Below are positions 52,398-59,733 of a DNA stretch of 64,000 nt, one piece after another. The translations under genes and the position numbers were made by a program. The notes beneath the pieces were generated by a model, which saw nothing but the letters and a program-made list of their open reading frames with translations, did no database searches and was not told the DNA's origin. The stretch's first letter is position 1, and each line of letters opens with the position of its first letter. The stretch covers positions 114,940-178,939 of the forward strand of contig NZ_RCVZ01000011.1 in NCBI RefSeq assembly GCF_003668575.1, in the 5' to 3' direction. This stretch comes from Falsibacillus albus. Its GTDB lineage: Bacteria > Bacillota > Bacilli > Bacillales > DSM-25281.

Positions 52398-54086
52398 ATG
52401 AATTTTTATGAAGAAGATCATCATTTTCAATCATTGATCAAGAAGCTTTTGCGGCCAGCATTGAGCGAGTGGGCAGAAAGGGAGCTCCACGAATTTGGCG
52501 AAAGATGCGCGACGGTAATTGATGAGCGTGCGAGGCATACGGATCGGGAGGGGCAGCCGAAGCTGGTGAAATATGATCGTTTTGGTGAAGATATTTCCGA
52601 AGTGTGGGTCAATGATGGCTACAAACAAACCATTAAAGAAACGTATGACAAAGGCATTGTAGGATATATTCATAAATCCATTCCTGAAATCGGGGAGAAG
52701 GGTGACTATGTATATTCTTATGCCCAAGGGTATCTTCTTTCACAGACGGAGCCGGGATTTTATTGTCCCGTGACGCTGACGATGGCGACCGCATATTTAT
52801 TGGAGCACTATGCAAGCACCGAACTGAAAGCCCGATTTCTCCCTCATGTTTTATCAACGGGTGAAATGGAGCTTTATGAAGGTGCGACATTTCTGACTGA
52901 ACGGCAAGGGGGATCCGATGTCGGTGCAAATGAAACGAAAGCTGTAAAGGATGGAGAAAACTATCGACTATACGGCGAAAAATATTTTGCTTCGAATGCA
53001 GGGATGTGTGGAGTGGCGATGGTACTTGCACGGACGGAAGGAGCAGCAGCCGGATCGAAGGGGTTGAGTCTATTTGCTGTATCGTGGCGAAAGGAAAACG
53101 GGAGCCTGAATGGCATTGCCATCCGGCGATTGAAGGATAAGCTGGGGGTAAGGGCGGTCCCATCCGCCGAGGTAGAGTTCACCGGGGCGGAAGCCTTCCT
53201 TGTCGGGGAGGAGTGCAATGGGATCTATTACATGATGGAGGCGTTGAACTTATCCAGGGTTTGCAATGCGATAGCTTCGATCGGAATCATGCGGAGAGCG
53301 TTCTCGGAAGCGAAAAGCTATGCGTTCCGCCGCGAGGCATTTGGACGCAAGCTGGCTGATTATCCGATGGTCAAGGATACGCTCACAAGGCTGGCCGTAA
53401 AGCAGGAAGTAGATACAAGCGCCGTTTTCACCCTCGTTGAATTGTTCGATAAAGTCATGAAGAAGGATTCCAAGGCGACAGCTGAAGAAACAGCATTGAA
53501 CAGGCTGCTGATTGCCCTTCTTAAAATGGAAACAGCCGAGCAGTCCATCCATTTTGCGCATGAGGCGATTGAAATGCATGGAGGAAATGGCTTTATCGAG
53601 GACTTTGTCACACCTAGACTGTTGAGGGATGCGCAGGTGTTGACGGTGTGGGAAGGAACCGCCAATATTTTGGGATTGGAAGTGCTGCGCCTGATGCATA
53701 AATTCAAGGTGCACCATCTGTTCATGGATCATATGAAAAAGGAAATTTCAGAGCTCCCAGCTGCCCTGGTTGAGTGGAAAGACCTGCTCCATGATAAAGT
53801 AGAAGCTCTTTCTGACATGACTGCTTACGTGATGAACTCTCCCGAAGAAACGCAGACTTTCCATTCCAAAAAAATCGCAAAGCTGATGACGAATGTTTAT
53901 GAAAGTGTCATCGTCTTGAAAGAAGCGGCAGTAGGGACTCAAAGGGATCTTCATAAAGCGGAAATCTTCCTGGAACAGACATGGGAAATAACAAAATATA
54001 CGGATGAAAGCATGAAAACGGTGAAGTTTTTTGAGGAAATCATTTGCTGGGAAATAAATGAGTCTAAATCGATCGCACAAACTTGA
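52398..54086 (+). CDS. Acyl-CoA dehydrogenase (AidB-like long form)
   Basis: 562 aa, FAD-dependent. It is longer than ordinary acyl-CoA dehydrogenases (about 380) because of an N-terminal extension and C-terminal helical domain, as in AidB-type proteins. The signature GATFLTERQGGSDVGANET lies near residue 165; FGRKLADYPMVKDTL and EAIEMHGGNGFIEDF (near the C-terminal side of the core) are present. ATG 52398 follows GAGGTGAGCGGA. Likely controlled by the MerR-type gene upstream, from which it is separated by a repeat element. Substrate is unknown. Confidence 0.9.
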   Translation: MNFYEEDHHFQSLIKKLLRPALSEWAERELHEFGERCATVIDERARHTDREGQPKLVKYDRFGEDISEVWVNDGYKQTIKETYDKGIVGYIHKSIPEIGEKGDYVYSYAQGYLLSQTEPGFYCPVTLTMATAYLLEHYASTELKARFLPHVLSTGEMELYEGATFLTERQGGSDVGANETKAVKDGENYRLYGEKYFASNAGMCGVAMVLARTEGAAAGSKGLSLFAVSWRKENGSLNGIAIRRLKDKLGVRAVPSAEVEFTGAEAFLVGEECNGIYYMMEALNLSRVCNAIASIGIMRRAFSEAKSYAFRREAFGRKLADYPMVKDTLTRLAVKQEVDTSAVFTLVELFDKVMKKDSKATAEETALNRLLIALLKMETAEQSIHFAHEAIEMHGGNGFIEDFVTPRLLRDAQVLTVWEGTANILGLEVLRLMHKFKVHHLFMDHMKKEISELPAALVEWKDLLHDKVEALSDMTAYVMNSPEETQTFHSKKIAKLMTNVYESVIVLKEAAVGTQRDLHKAEIFLEQTWEITKYTDESMKTVKFFEEIICWEINESKSIAQT

Positions 54087-54088
54087 AT

Positions 54089-54131
54089 GAAACAGGCTGC
54101 CGCTAAAGGGCAGCCTGTTTCATTTTTGACA
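54089..54131 (+). terminator. Terminator of acyl-CoA dehydrogenase gene
   Basis: GAAACAGGCTGCC, loop GCTAAA, GGCAGCCTGTTTC, then ATTTTTG. Confidence 0.9.
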
Positions 54132-54232
54132 GATTTCTGCGCTTCCTTTTTTCGGCAGTTTCATACATAATGCGCTCCATTTCCAACCATAATAAGGGAT
54201 ACGCATGTACATAGTTAAGGTGGTGTATTGGA

Positions 54233-55654
54233 ATGGAAGCATCATGGATATCACTGCTGCCCTTCTTGGTCGTTATCCCGATTTCGATCCTGACGAAACA
54301 GGTGCAGCCAGGCTTGTTTGTCGGACTGCTGCTCGGGAGTTACCTTGTCGAGCCGTCGCTTTTGGGCGGAATTAAAAAGATGATCTCGTATATCGTCGAT
54401 AATATCATCGTTTCCAGTAATATACGGATCATCATCTTCTTGTATGGGTTTGCCGGCTTGATCGGAATGATTAAGCTTGGAGGGGGCATTAAAGGATTTG
54501 TTCATTTGGTCAGCAAAAAAGTAAAATCCAAGAAAAGTGCTATGTTCCTGACATGGATTTCCACAATCGGTACGTTCAGTGATCCGGATTTCCGGATCGT
54601 AACGATTTCCCCGATCATGAAAGCATTAAGGAAACGTTTGAAAATGTCGAAGGAAAATATCGGATTTGCCATTGAGGCAACATCGAATCCTATAGTCGGT
54701 CTAGTTCCGATTGCTACTGCCTTTGTCGGATACATGGTCACTACGATCGGGAATGCCTTGAAGGAAGTGGGATCGACTCAAGAACCATATATCGTCTATG
54801 TGAAGAGCATTCCTTTTAACTTTTTCTCTTTTGTCATCATTTTGATCGGGATTTATTTCAGCTTTTTCCGAAAATCTGAAGATAAAGTAGGCGAAAACAA
54901 GGGCCAGTCACCTAATGATGACCAAGGGGAAGAGGATCTGCAATCTTGTCATCGCGCTTATGAAAAGGATACACCGATCAAACCTTGGAATTTGATCATC
55001 CCCCTTTTCGTTTTCCTCGGGTTCACCATTTTCTTAAGCTGGTGGGACGGGCATTTTAAAGCAAAGGGATTTTTTGATGCATTCATCCGCAGCGACGCGC
55101 TGGGGGTCATGCTTGAATCATTGATGATCGCATTCATCTTCACCTTGGTATTCTTCCTTTTCCAGCATATCAAGCTTTCAAAGCTCGTGACCCATTTTGT
55201 AAAAGGTGGAAATGAGTTGATTTCAGTCATTATCTTGCTGGCATTGATCTGGGGAGTATCAGCCGTTTCAGAGGATCTGCACTTTTCGGATTATATAACG
55301 AGCCATGTGGAAAACTGGATCCCGCATTCATTTGTGGCACCTGTCATTTTCCTGCTTGGCGGCTTAATTTCCTATTTCATCGGCTCTTCATGGGGAACAT
55401 GGGGCCTGCTGATGCCGCTTGGCATTACCATGGCACATCAGGCCGGCGTTAATATCCTCGTTGTCATCGGGGCCGTATTTGCAAGCGGGACATTCGGAGC
55501 CTTTGCTTCGCCATTGAGCGATAACTCTGTCACGCTTTGTACGATCATGGACATCGACGTCATTAAGTATTCGAGGAAAAAGCTGCTTCCAGCCTGTATC
55601 GCTGCAGGAATCAGTGCAGTTTTATTCGGAGTCGCTTCGTTTATATTCAAATGA
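54233..55654 (+). CDS. NhaC-family Na+/H+ antiporter
   Basis: 473 aa with about 11-12 membrane helices. NhaC-type features include FSDPDFRIVTISPIMKAL (about 122), a second-half segment SSWGTWGLLMPLGITMAHQAG, and FASGTFGAFASPLSDNSVT. A hydrophilic loop of about 40 residues (EDKVGENKGQSPNDDQGEED) splits the halves. AAGGTGG precedes ATG 54233. Related proteins exchange sodium or a small organic solute for protons; the specific pair is not determined here. Confidence 0.88.
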   Translation: MEASWISLLPFLVVIPISILTKQVQPGLFVGLLLGSYLVEPSLLGGIKKMISYIVDNIIVSSNIRIIIFLYGFAGLIGMIKLGGGIKGFVHLVSKKVKSKKSAMFLTWISTIGTFSDPDFRIVTISPIMKALRKRLKMSKENIGFAIEATSNPIVGLVPIATAFVGYMVTTIGNALKEVGSTQEPYIVYVKSIPFNFFSFVIILIGIYFSFFRKSEDKVGENKGQSPNDDQGEEDLQSCHRAYEKDTPIKPWNLIIPLFVFLGFTIFLSWWDGHFKAKGFFDAFIRSDALGVMLESLMIAFIFTLVFFLFQHIKLSKLVTHFVKGGNELISVIILLALIWGVSAVSEDLHFSDYITSHVENWIPHSFVAPVIFLLGGLISYFIGSSWGTWGLLMPLGITMAHQAGVNILVVIGAVFASGTFGAFASPLSDNSVTLCTIMDIDVIKYSRKKLLPACIAAGISAVLFGVASFIFK

Positions 55655-55659
55655 AGAGA

Positions 55660-55686
55660 GAGCCAATCAAAGGCTCTTTTTTTTGC
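55660..55686 (+). terminator. Terminator of NhaC-type gene
   Basis: AGAGCC and GGCTCT stem around AATCAAA, then TTTTTTTT. Confidence 0.8.
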
Positions 55687-55721
55687 GTGGGAAGCTGGTG
55701 TGAATTTTGTCTGATTTTGTC

Positions 55722-55836
55722 GATTGACCGATATTAGGGTGAATTGGACCGATATATTGATTTTTAGACCGATAAATGGACGAAATAGACCGATATATCC
55801 AAATTTAGACCGATAAAAGTGTTGATTTGACCGAAA
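55722..55836. repeat. Phased ~20.5-bp array, family B (B2)
   Basis: GACCG cores at 55726, 55747, 55767, 55788, 55808 and 55829, spaced 21, 20, 21, 20 and 21 bp, the same order as B1. The unit is again TAGACCGATAnAT. Confidence 0.8.
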
Positions 55837-55898
55837 TCGTTGAGTTTAGAAAGAATAAAAGTCAAACATCTACTCCAAGAAGCAGGATGATCGTTTCA

Positions 55899-55993
55899 AA
55901 ATCAACAAATCGCAGCAAATATCGTTCAAATTATGTATATATCAATCAGTTCTCACCGGATATCACCCCAAAAACGCTAAATATCTATCAACC
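55899..55993. repeat. Degenerate family-A-like array next to B2 (D)
   Basis: ATATC cores at 55919, 55939, 55960 and 55981, preceded by AATC near 55900, at 20-21 bp spacing. It continues the phased stretch begun by B2. Confidence 0.4.
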
Positions 55994-56087
55994 GACAGAT
56001 TCCGCCGCCACCTCCGCTACCGCCTTCGCCCCCCCCACACAGGCCGTCACCTTGAGGACCCTGCTATTGTATTAAACTAAGTTCGGC

Positions 56088-56093
56088 TATAAT
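56088..56093 (+). promoter_or_regulatory. -10 box of two-component operon
   Basis: A perfect TATAAT 39 bp before the response-regulator start. The -35 region is not clear. Confidence 0.45.
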
Positions 56094-56132
56094 AAGGTCA
56101 AAAGGCTACTTCAAGATTAGAAGGTGGAGAAT

Positions 56133-56813
56133 ATGAAAATTCTTTTGGTCGAAGATGATCAACGGCTGGCCAAGCTCGTAGCGCGGATGCTTCAAAAGGA
56201 ATTATACGTCGTGGAATGGGTTGATAATGGGGAAGATGCCTATTCCTATTTGGATACGGAGCATTTCGACCTTTTGATCTTGGATTGGATGCTCCCCGGG
56301 AAGAACGGATTGGAGATAAGCGCCAAATTGCGCAAGGATGGTTACGAAGGTCCGATCCTCATGCTGACTGCACGTGATGGAGTGGATGATTTAGTGAAAG
56401 GACTCGATTCGGGGGTAGATGATTATTTGGTCAAACCGTTTGAGTTCAAGGAACTCTTCGCAAGGATCCGCGCACTCTCAAGAAGGAGTTCACGAAAATT
56501 TGAACATGATTGCATTCAGCTGGAGGATTTGGAAATCGACCTGAATCAACATTTGCTGAAGAAGGATGGAAATCAGCTTCCCTTGACTCCGAGAGAGTTC
56601 CAGGTCATTGAATTATTAGCCCGCAATCGTAATCAGGCACTTTCAAAAGAGGTCATTATGGAACGTGTGTGGGGTTGGGATTCGGATATCAGCTATAACA
56701 CCGTTGAAACTTTCATCAAGCTGCTGAGGAAAAAATTAGATCCATCAGATATGAAGAGATATATCAAAACAGTTCGCGGGGTCGGATATATGATCGAGGA
56801 TCCACATGTTTGA
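56133..56813 (+). CDS. OmpR-family response regulator
   Basis: 226 aa. The receiver domain has acidic pair EDD (8-10), phospho-acceptor Asp in LLILDWMLPG (about 51) and Lys in LVKPFEF (about 101). The C-terminal winged helix is complete (LPLTPREFQVIELLARN, NTVETFIKLLRKKL, VRGVGYMIE). ATG 56133 is used; GTG 56124 overlaps the AGGTGG ribosome site. It overlaps the kinase gene by 8 bp. A perfect 11-bp direct repeat before the DUF2231 gene downstream is a likely binding site. Confidence 0.92.
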   Translation: MKILLVEDDQRLAKLVARMLQKELYVVEWVDNGEDAYSYLDTEHFDLLILDWMLPGKNGLEISAKLRKDGYEGPILMLTARDGVDDLVKGLDSGVDDYLVKPFEFKELFARIRALSRRSSRKFEHDCIQLEDLEIDLNQHLLKKDGNQLPLTPREFQVIELLARNRNQALSKEVIMERVWGWDSDISYNTVETFIKLLRKKLDPSDMKRYIKTVRGVGYMIEDPHV

Positions 56814-58056
56814 AAAGCTTCGTAAGCAGCTGACCAGATCCTACAGCCTTTGGTTGATCATGACGGTGATAATTGTGTTCATCGTCCTTTTTTTCTCGTT
56901 TCGGGCAAGGATATACGATATAGAGAAGCAAGATGTAAAGGATATTCTCGCATATGAACAGCAGGAGCACAAAACAGATTTGAACAATACTCCCAGAAAC
57001 AGCCGCAGTCTTTATGTTGTTGCGGTCAAGGATCAGAAAAATGCGATCCATATCAAGGAGCAGGGAGATTCACCATCGGCAGTGAAAGAAATCAAAGCTT
57101 TTTTCTTGGACTTGCCATGTTGTCAGGAAGCACCGAAAATCTTGAAGCTGAAAAAACAAAAAGAAGATGAACAATATATGTATGCTTCGAGTCCAATCGA
57201 AGTGGACGGAAAAAAAACAGGTGAACTTTTTGTCGCAAAGGATTTGAGTACAGTCCATGAACAAATGGAAAAGTGGTTTTATATGCTCGCATTCATCGCT
57301 ATCATTGTCTTCTTCGTTTCCATCTTCATCGGAGATCGATTAGCGCATCGGGCCATGCTTCCCATCATTCAAAATGTAGAGAGGCAGCAAAAATTCTCTG
57401 CTGACGCTTCCCATGAGCTGCGGACCCCGTTAAGCATCTTTTCGGCATCTGTCGAGGTCTTGGAAGAAGAGGAGAAAGAAAGGCTCTCTCCGTTTGGCTT
57501 GACAGTATTGCAGGATTTGAAGGATGAATCATCCCTGATGAAGAAACTCGTGAACGACTTGCTGACACTGACCAAATATGACCAGCACCAAACGCAGCTG
57601 GACACGCATCCTTTTAACATTGGTGCTCTCATGGCACAAATAAAAAAAGAATATGATTATCTTTCTTTAAATAGGTACATCCTTTATATAAATAAAGCAA
57701 ATGCAGACTTGAATTTAAATGGCGATCAACTAAAAATTAAACAGCTGCTTTACATTTTGCTTGATAATGCCATTAAATTTACCGACGATGGCGGGACAAT
57801 AAACTTGATTTTATCGCAAACGACTTCTCATATCCTCATAAAAGTCATCGACGATGGTATAGGAATGGACGAAAGGGATGTGAATAAAGTCTTTGAGCGA
57901 TTTTTTCAAGTCGACCAATCTCGTTCTTCTCAGCATGGAGGATCAGGGCTGGGGCTATCCATTGCAAAGGCAATCGTCGAAGCTCATGGGGGGACCATTG
58001 AAGTAGACAGCAAGTTGGGTGTGGGGACTACGGTCAACGTGTACCTGCCTAAATGA
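56806..58056 (+). CDS. Sensor histidine kinase
   Basis: 416 aa. Two membrane helices (about 14-32 and 160-180) enclose an extracytoplasmic sensing region of about 125 residues with a CC pair in LDLPCCQEAPK. HAMP is absent or reduced. The H-box is FSADASHELRTPLSIF (about 198-213). ATP-binding N, G1 and G2 boxes follow (LLDNAIKF, DDGIGMD, GGSGLGLSIAKAI). It forms a pair with the overlapping response regulator. The signal is not known. Confidence 0.92.
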   Translation: MFEKLRKQLTRSYSLWLIMTVIIVFIVLFFSFRARIYDIEKQDVKDILAYEQQEHKTDLNNTPRNSRSLYVVAVKDQKNAIHIKEQGDSPSAVKEIKAFFLDLPCCQEAPKILKLKKQKEDEQYMYASSPIEVDGKKTGELFVAKDLSTVHEQMEKWFYMLAFIAIIVFFVSIFIGDRLAHRAMLPIIQNVERQQKFSADASHELRTPLSIFSASVEVLEEEEKERLSPFGLTVLQDLKDESSLMKKLVNDLLTLTKYDQHQTQLDTHPFNIGALMAQIKKEYDYLSLNRYILYINKANADLNLNGDQLKIKQLLYILLDNAIKFTDDGGTINLILSQTTSHILIKVIDDGIGMDERDVNKVFERFFQVDQSRSSQHGGSGLGLSIAKAIVEAHGGTIEVDSKLGVGTTVNVYLPK

Positions 58057-58071
58057 CATGGGTCTGCTGCG

Positions 58072-58093
58072 ATTTTCAGTTTATTTTCAGTTT
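58072..58093 (+). promoter_or_regulatory. Perfect 11-bp direct repeat, probable response-regulator site
   Basis: ATTTTCAGTTT occurs twice head to tail with no gap, directly before an extended -10-like TGATAAAGT (58098-58106). OmpR-type regulators bind such 11-bp direct repeats. Confidence 0.6.
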
Positions 58094-58140
58094 TGGGTGA
58101 TAAAGTGAAATTATTCAAATTTAAAAGGAGTTGCTTTTAG

Positions 58141-58599
58141 ATGCTTTCAACCCCATTGCATCCATTATTGGTGCATTTTCCTATCGCATTATTAATCTTT
58201 GGAACGATTGCGCAGATCATTGCCCTTTGGAGAAAAGAGTTTTTCGATAAAGCGGCAACTTATCTGATCGGAAGTGGATTTGTCACAGGTTTGTTCAGTT
58301 ATTGGACAGGCGATGATGCAGAGCACTTTGCCTTTGAACATTGGGGCAGGGGATTAAGATCCTTGATTCATACACACGAAACCTATGCGCTTGTCACACT
58401 TATTTTATTCGGAGTGGCCTTTGCCATTAAATTGCTCTTATTATTCATGCATAAACCATTCAAAATGGCGATTCCACTTGTGATCGTGCTTTCCTTGGCA
58501 GGAACCACGACACTTGCATTGACAGGACATTACGGCGGAAAGATCGTCTATTCCGACCATAATCAAAATGGAGCTCCAACAACAGACAGCAATGAGTAA
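58141..58599 (+). CDS. DUF2231 membrane protein
   Basis: 152 aa with four membrane helices. It starts TPLHPLLVHFPIALLIFG, the DUF2231 hallmark with paired His residues. Further His in DAEHFAFEHWG, IHTHETYA and LTGHYGG are suited to haem or metal binding. Function is unknown; relatives are called YtwB-type or haem-membrane proteins. AAAAGGAG precedes ATG 58141. Its position 84 bp after the kinase gene, behind a probable regulator site, suggests it is the output of the two-component system. Confidence 0.83.
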   Translation: MLSTPLHPLLVHFPIALLIFGTIAQIIALWRKEFFDKAATYLIGSGFVTGLFSYWTGDDAEHFAFEHWGRGLRSLIHTHETYALVTLILFGVAFAIKLLLLFMHKPFKMAIPLVIVLSLAGTTTLALTGHYGGKIVYSDHNQNGAPTTDSNE

Positions 58600-58600
58600 G

Positions 58601-58663
58601 AATAAGCCCCCCCTCTCAGGTGACAGGCACCTGAGAGGGGGGGCTTATTTTGGTTATTTTTTT
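58601..58663. terminator. Very strong bidirectional hairpin
   Basis: AATAAGCCCCCCCTCTCAGG and its complement pair around GTGACAGGCAC. TTTTGGTTATTTTTTTG follows on the plus strand. This is the third hairpin with this apical sequence. Confidence 0.85.
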
Positions 58664-59517
58664 GTTGATAAAAAATGGTAGATGGCTGAGAAGTCGTCCT
58701 TGCTGTAGCCAAATTGCTTGGCGAGGCCGTATGTTTCCTTCGCGGCATGGGCAAGCGGCAAGGAAACTCCAGCTTCGAAGGCCGACTGGGACACCATTTG
58801 AAGATCTTTCTGCATATGCTCCAATGGGAACTCTGGAGAAAAGTCATTCTGGAGGATCTTCTCCTTTTTGCCTTCAAGAAATGGAGCGGTGGTCGGTCCG
58901 TTCAAGAGCGTGCCTACGACTTTTTCTTTGTCCAGCCCGAGACCTTCCCCCAAGGATACCGCTTCTGAAAAAGCTGCCATCGTTTCAGATAGCATAAGAT
59001 TGATGACCAATTTCATGGAAGTACCCATTCCATGTCCTCCTTGATGCTGGATGGCTTTTCCCATCGCGTTCATATGAGGACGTGCTTGTTCAACGTCTCT
59101 TTCGCTGCCGCCGACTAAAAATACGAGTTCGCCCCTTTCCGCAGGGATTTTCGAACCTGCAACGGGTGCATCCATAAAGCGGATCTTCCGTTTTGTAGCT
59201 TCGTCTGCCATCAATCTCGAGAACGCAGGATGAACGGTGCTGCAATCGACCCATAAGCTATCTGCCCCCATTGCGTCAAGAAATCCATTCTCCCCCATTG
59301 CCACGGCTTCGACAGCCTGGGGATTTGCCAGCATCGTATATAAAATATCAACTTGAGCAGCCAGTTCTTTCGGTGTTTCTGCCCATTGTGCACCTTTTTC
59401 CAATAATGGCTCCGCTTTTTCCTTCGACCGGTTATGTACCATCACATCATAGCCTTCTTCTAATAAATTGGCAGCCATGCGGCTCCCCATGATACCCAAT
59501 CCGATAAATCCTATCAT
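58654..59517 (-). CDS. NAD(P)-dependent 3-hydroxyisobutyrate-dehydrogenase-family protein
   Basis: 287 aa. The Rossmann motif GFIGLGIMGSRMAANLL is at the N-terminus, the substrate loop MDAPVAGS lies near residue 118, and the catalytic Lys is in GTSMKLVINL (about 168). This is the beta-hydroxyacid dehydrogenase family (YkwC type, including glyoxylate or succinate-semialdehyde reductases). AAAAAGGAGGCTG precedes ATG 59517. It is divergent from the antiporter gene. Exact substrate is not determined. Confidence 0.9.
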   Translation of the reverse strand: MIGFIGLGIMGSRMAANLLEEGYDVMVHNRSKEKAEPLLEKGAQWAETPKELAAQVDILYTMLANPQAVEAVAMGENGFLDAMGADSLWVDCSTVHPAFSRLMADEATKRKIRFMDAPVAGSKIPAERGELVFLVGGSERDVEQARPHMNAMGKAIQHQGGHGMGTSMKLVINLMLSETMAAFSEAVSLGEGLGLDKEKVVGTLLNGPTTAPFLEGKKEKILQNDFSPEFPLEHMQKDLQMVSQSAFEAGVSLPLAHAAKETYGLAKQFGYSKDDFSAIYHFLSTKK

Positions 59518-59733
59518 CTTACAGCCTCCTTTTTGTCATTCCTACTGAAGATTATTTCCCTTTTTAGTATGGAAATCAAACTTTTGCGTGTGCTTCATAA
59601 ACTCAATAAATTGTTCATGCTTATGAAAACATTGTCAACAGCATTTAATTTTACTTTAAGGGGGGAGATGGATAGAATAAAGAATAATTATTTTCGGCTT
59701 AATAAAAACAAGCAACCTCAAAGGAGACGGATT

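Noticed and set aside
52633..53163. Long minus-strand frames opposite the acyl-CoA dehydrogenase gene
   Set aside because: Shadow frames inside a well-recognised gene; no ribosome site or homology.
55827..56075. 82-codon open frame after array B2
   Set aside because: Low-complexity Ser/Thr-rich translation across the phased repeats; no ribosome site and no recognisable family.
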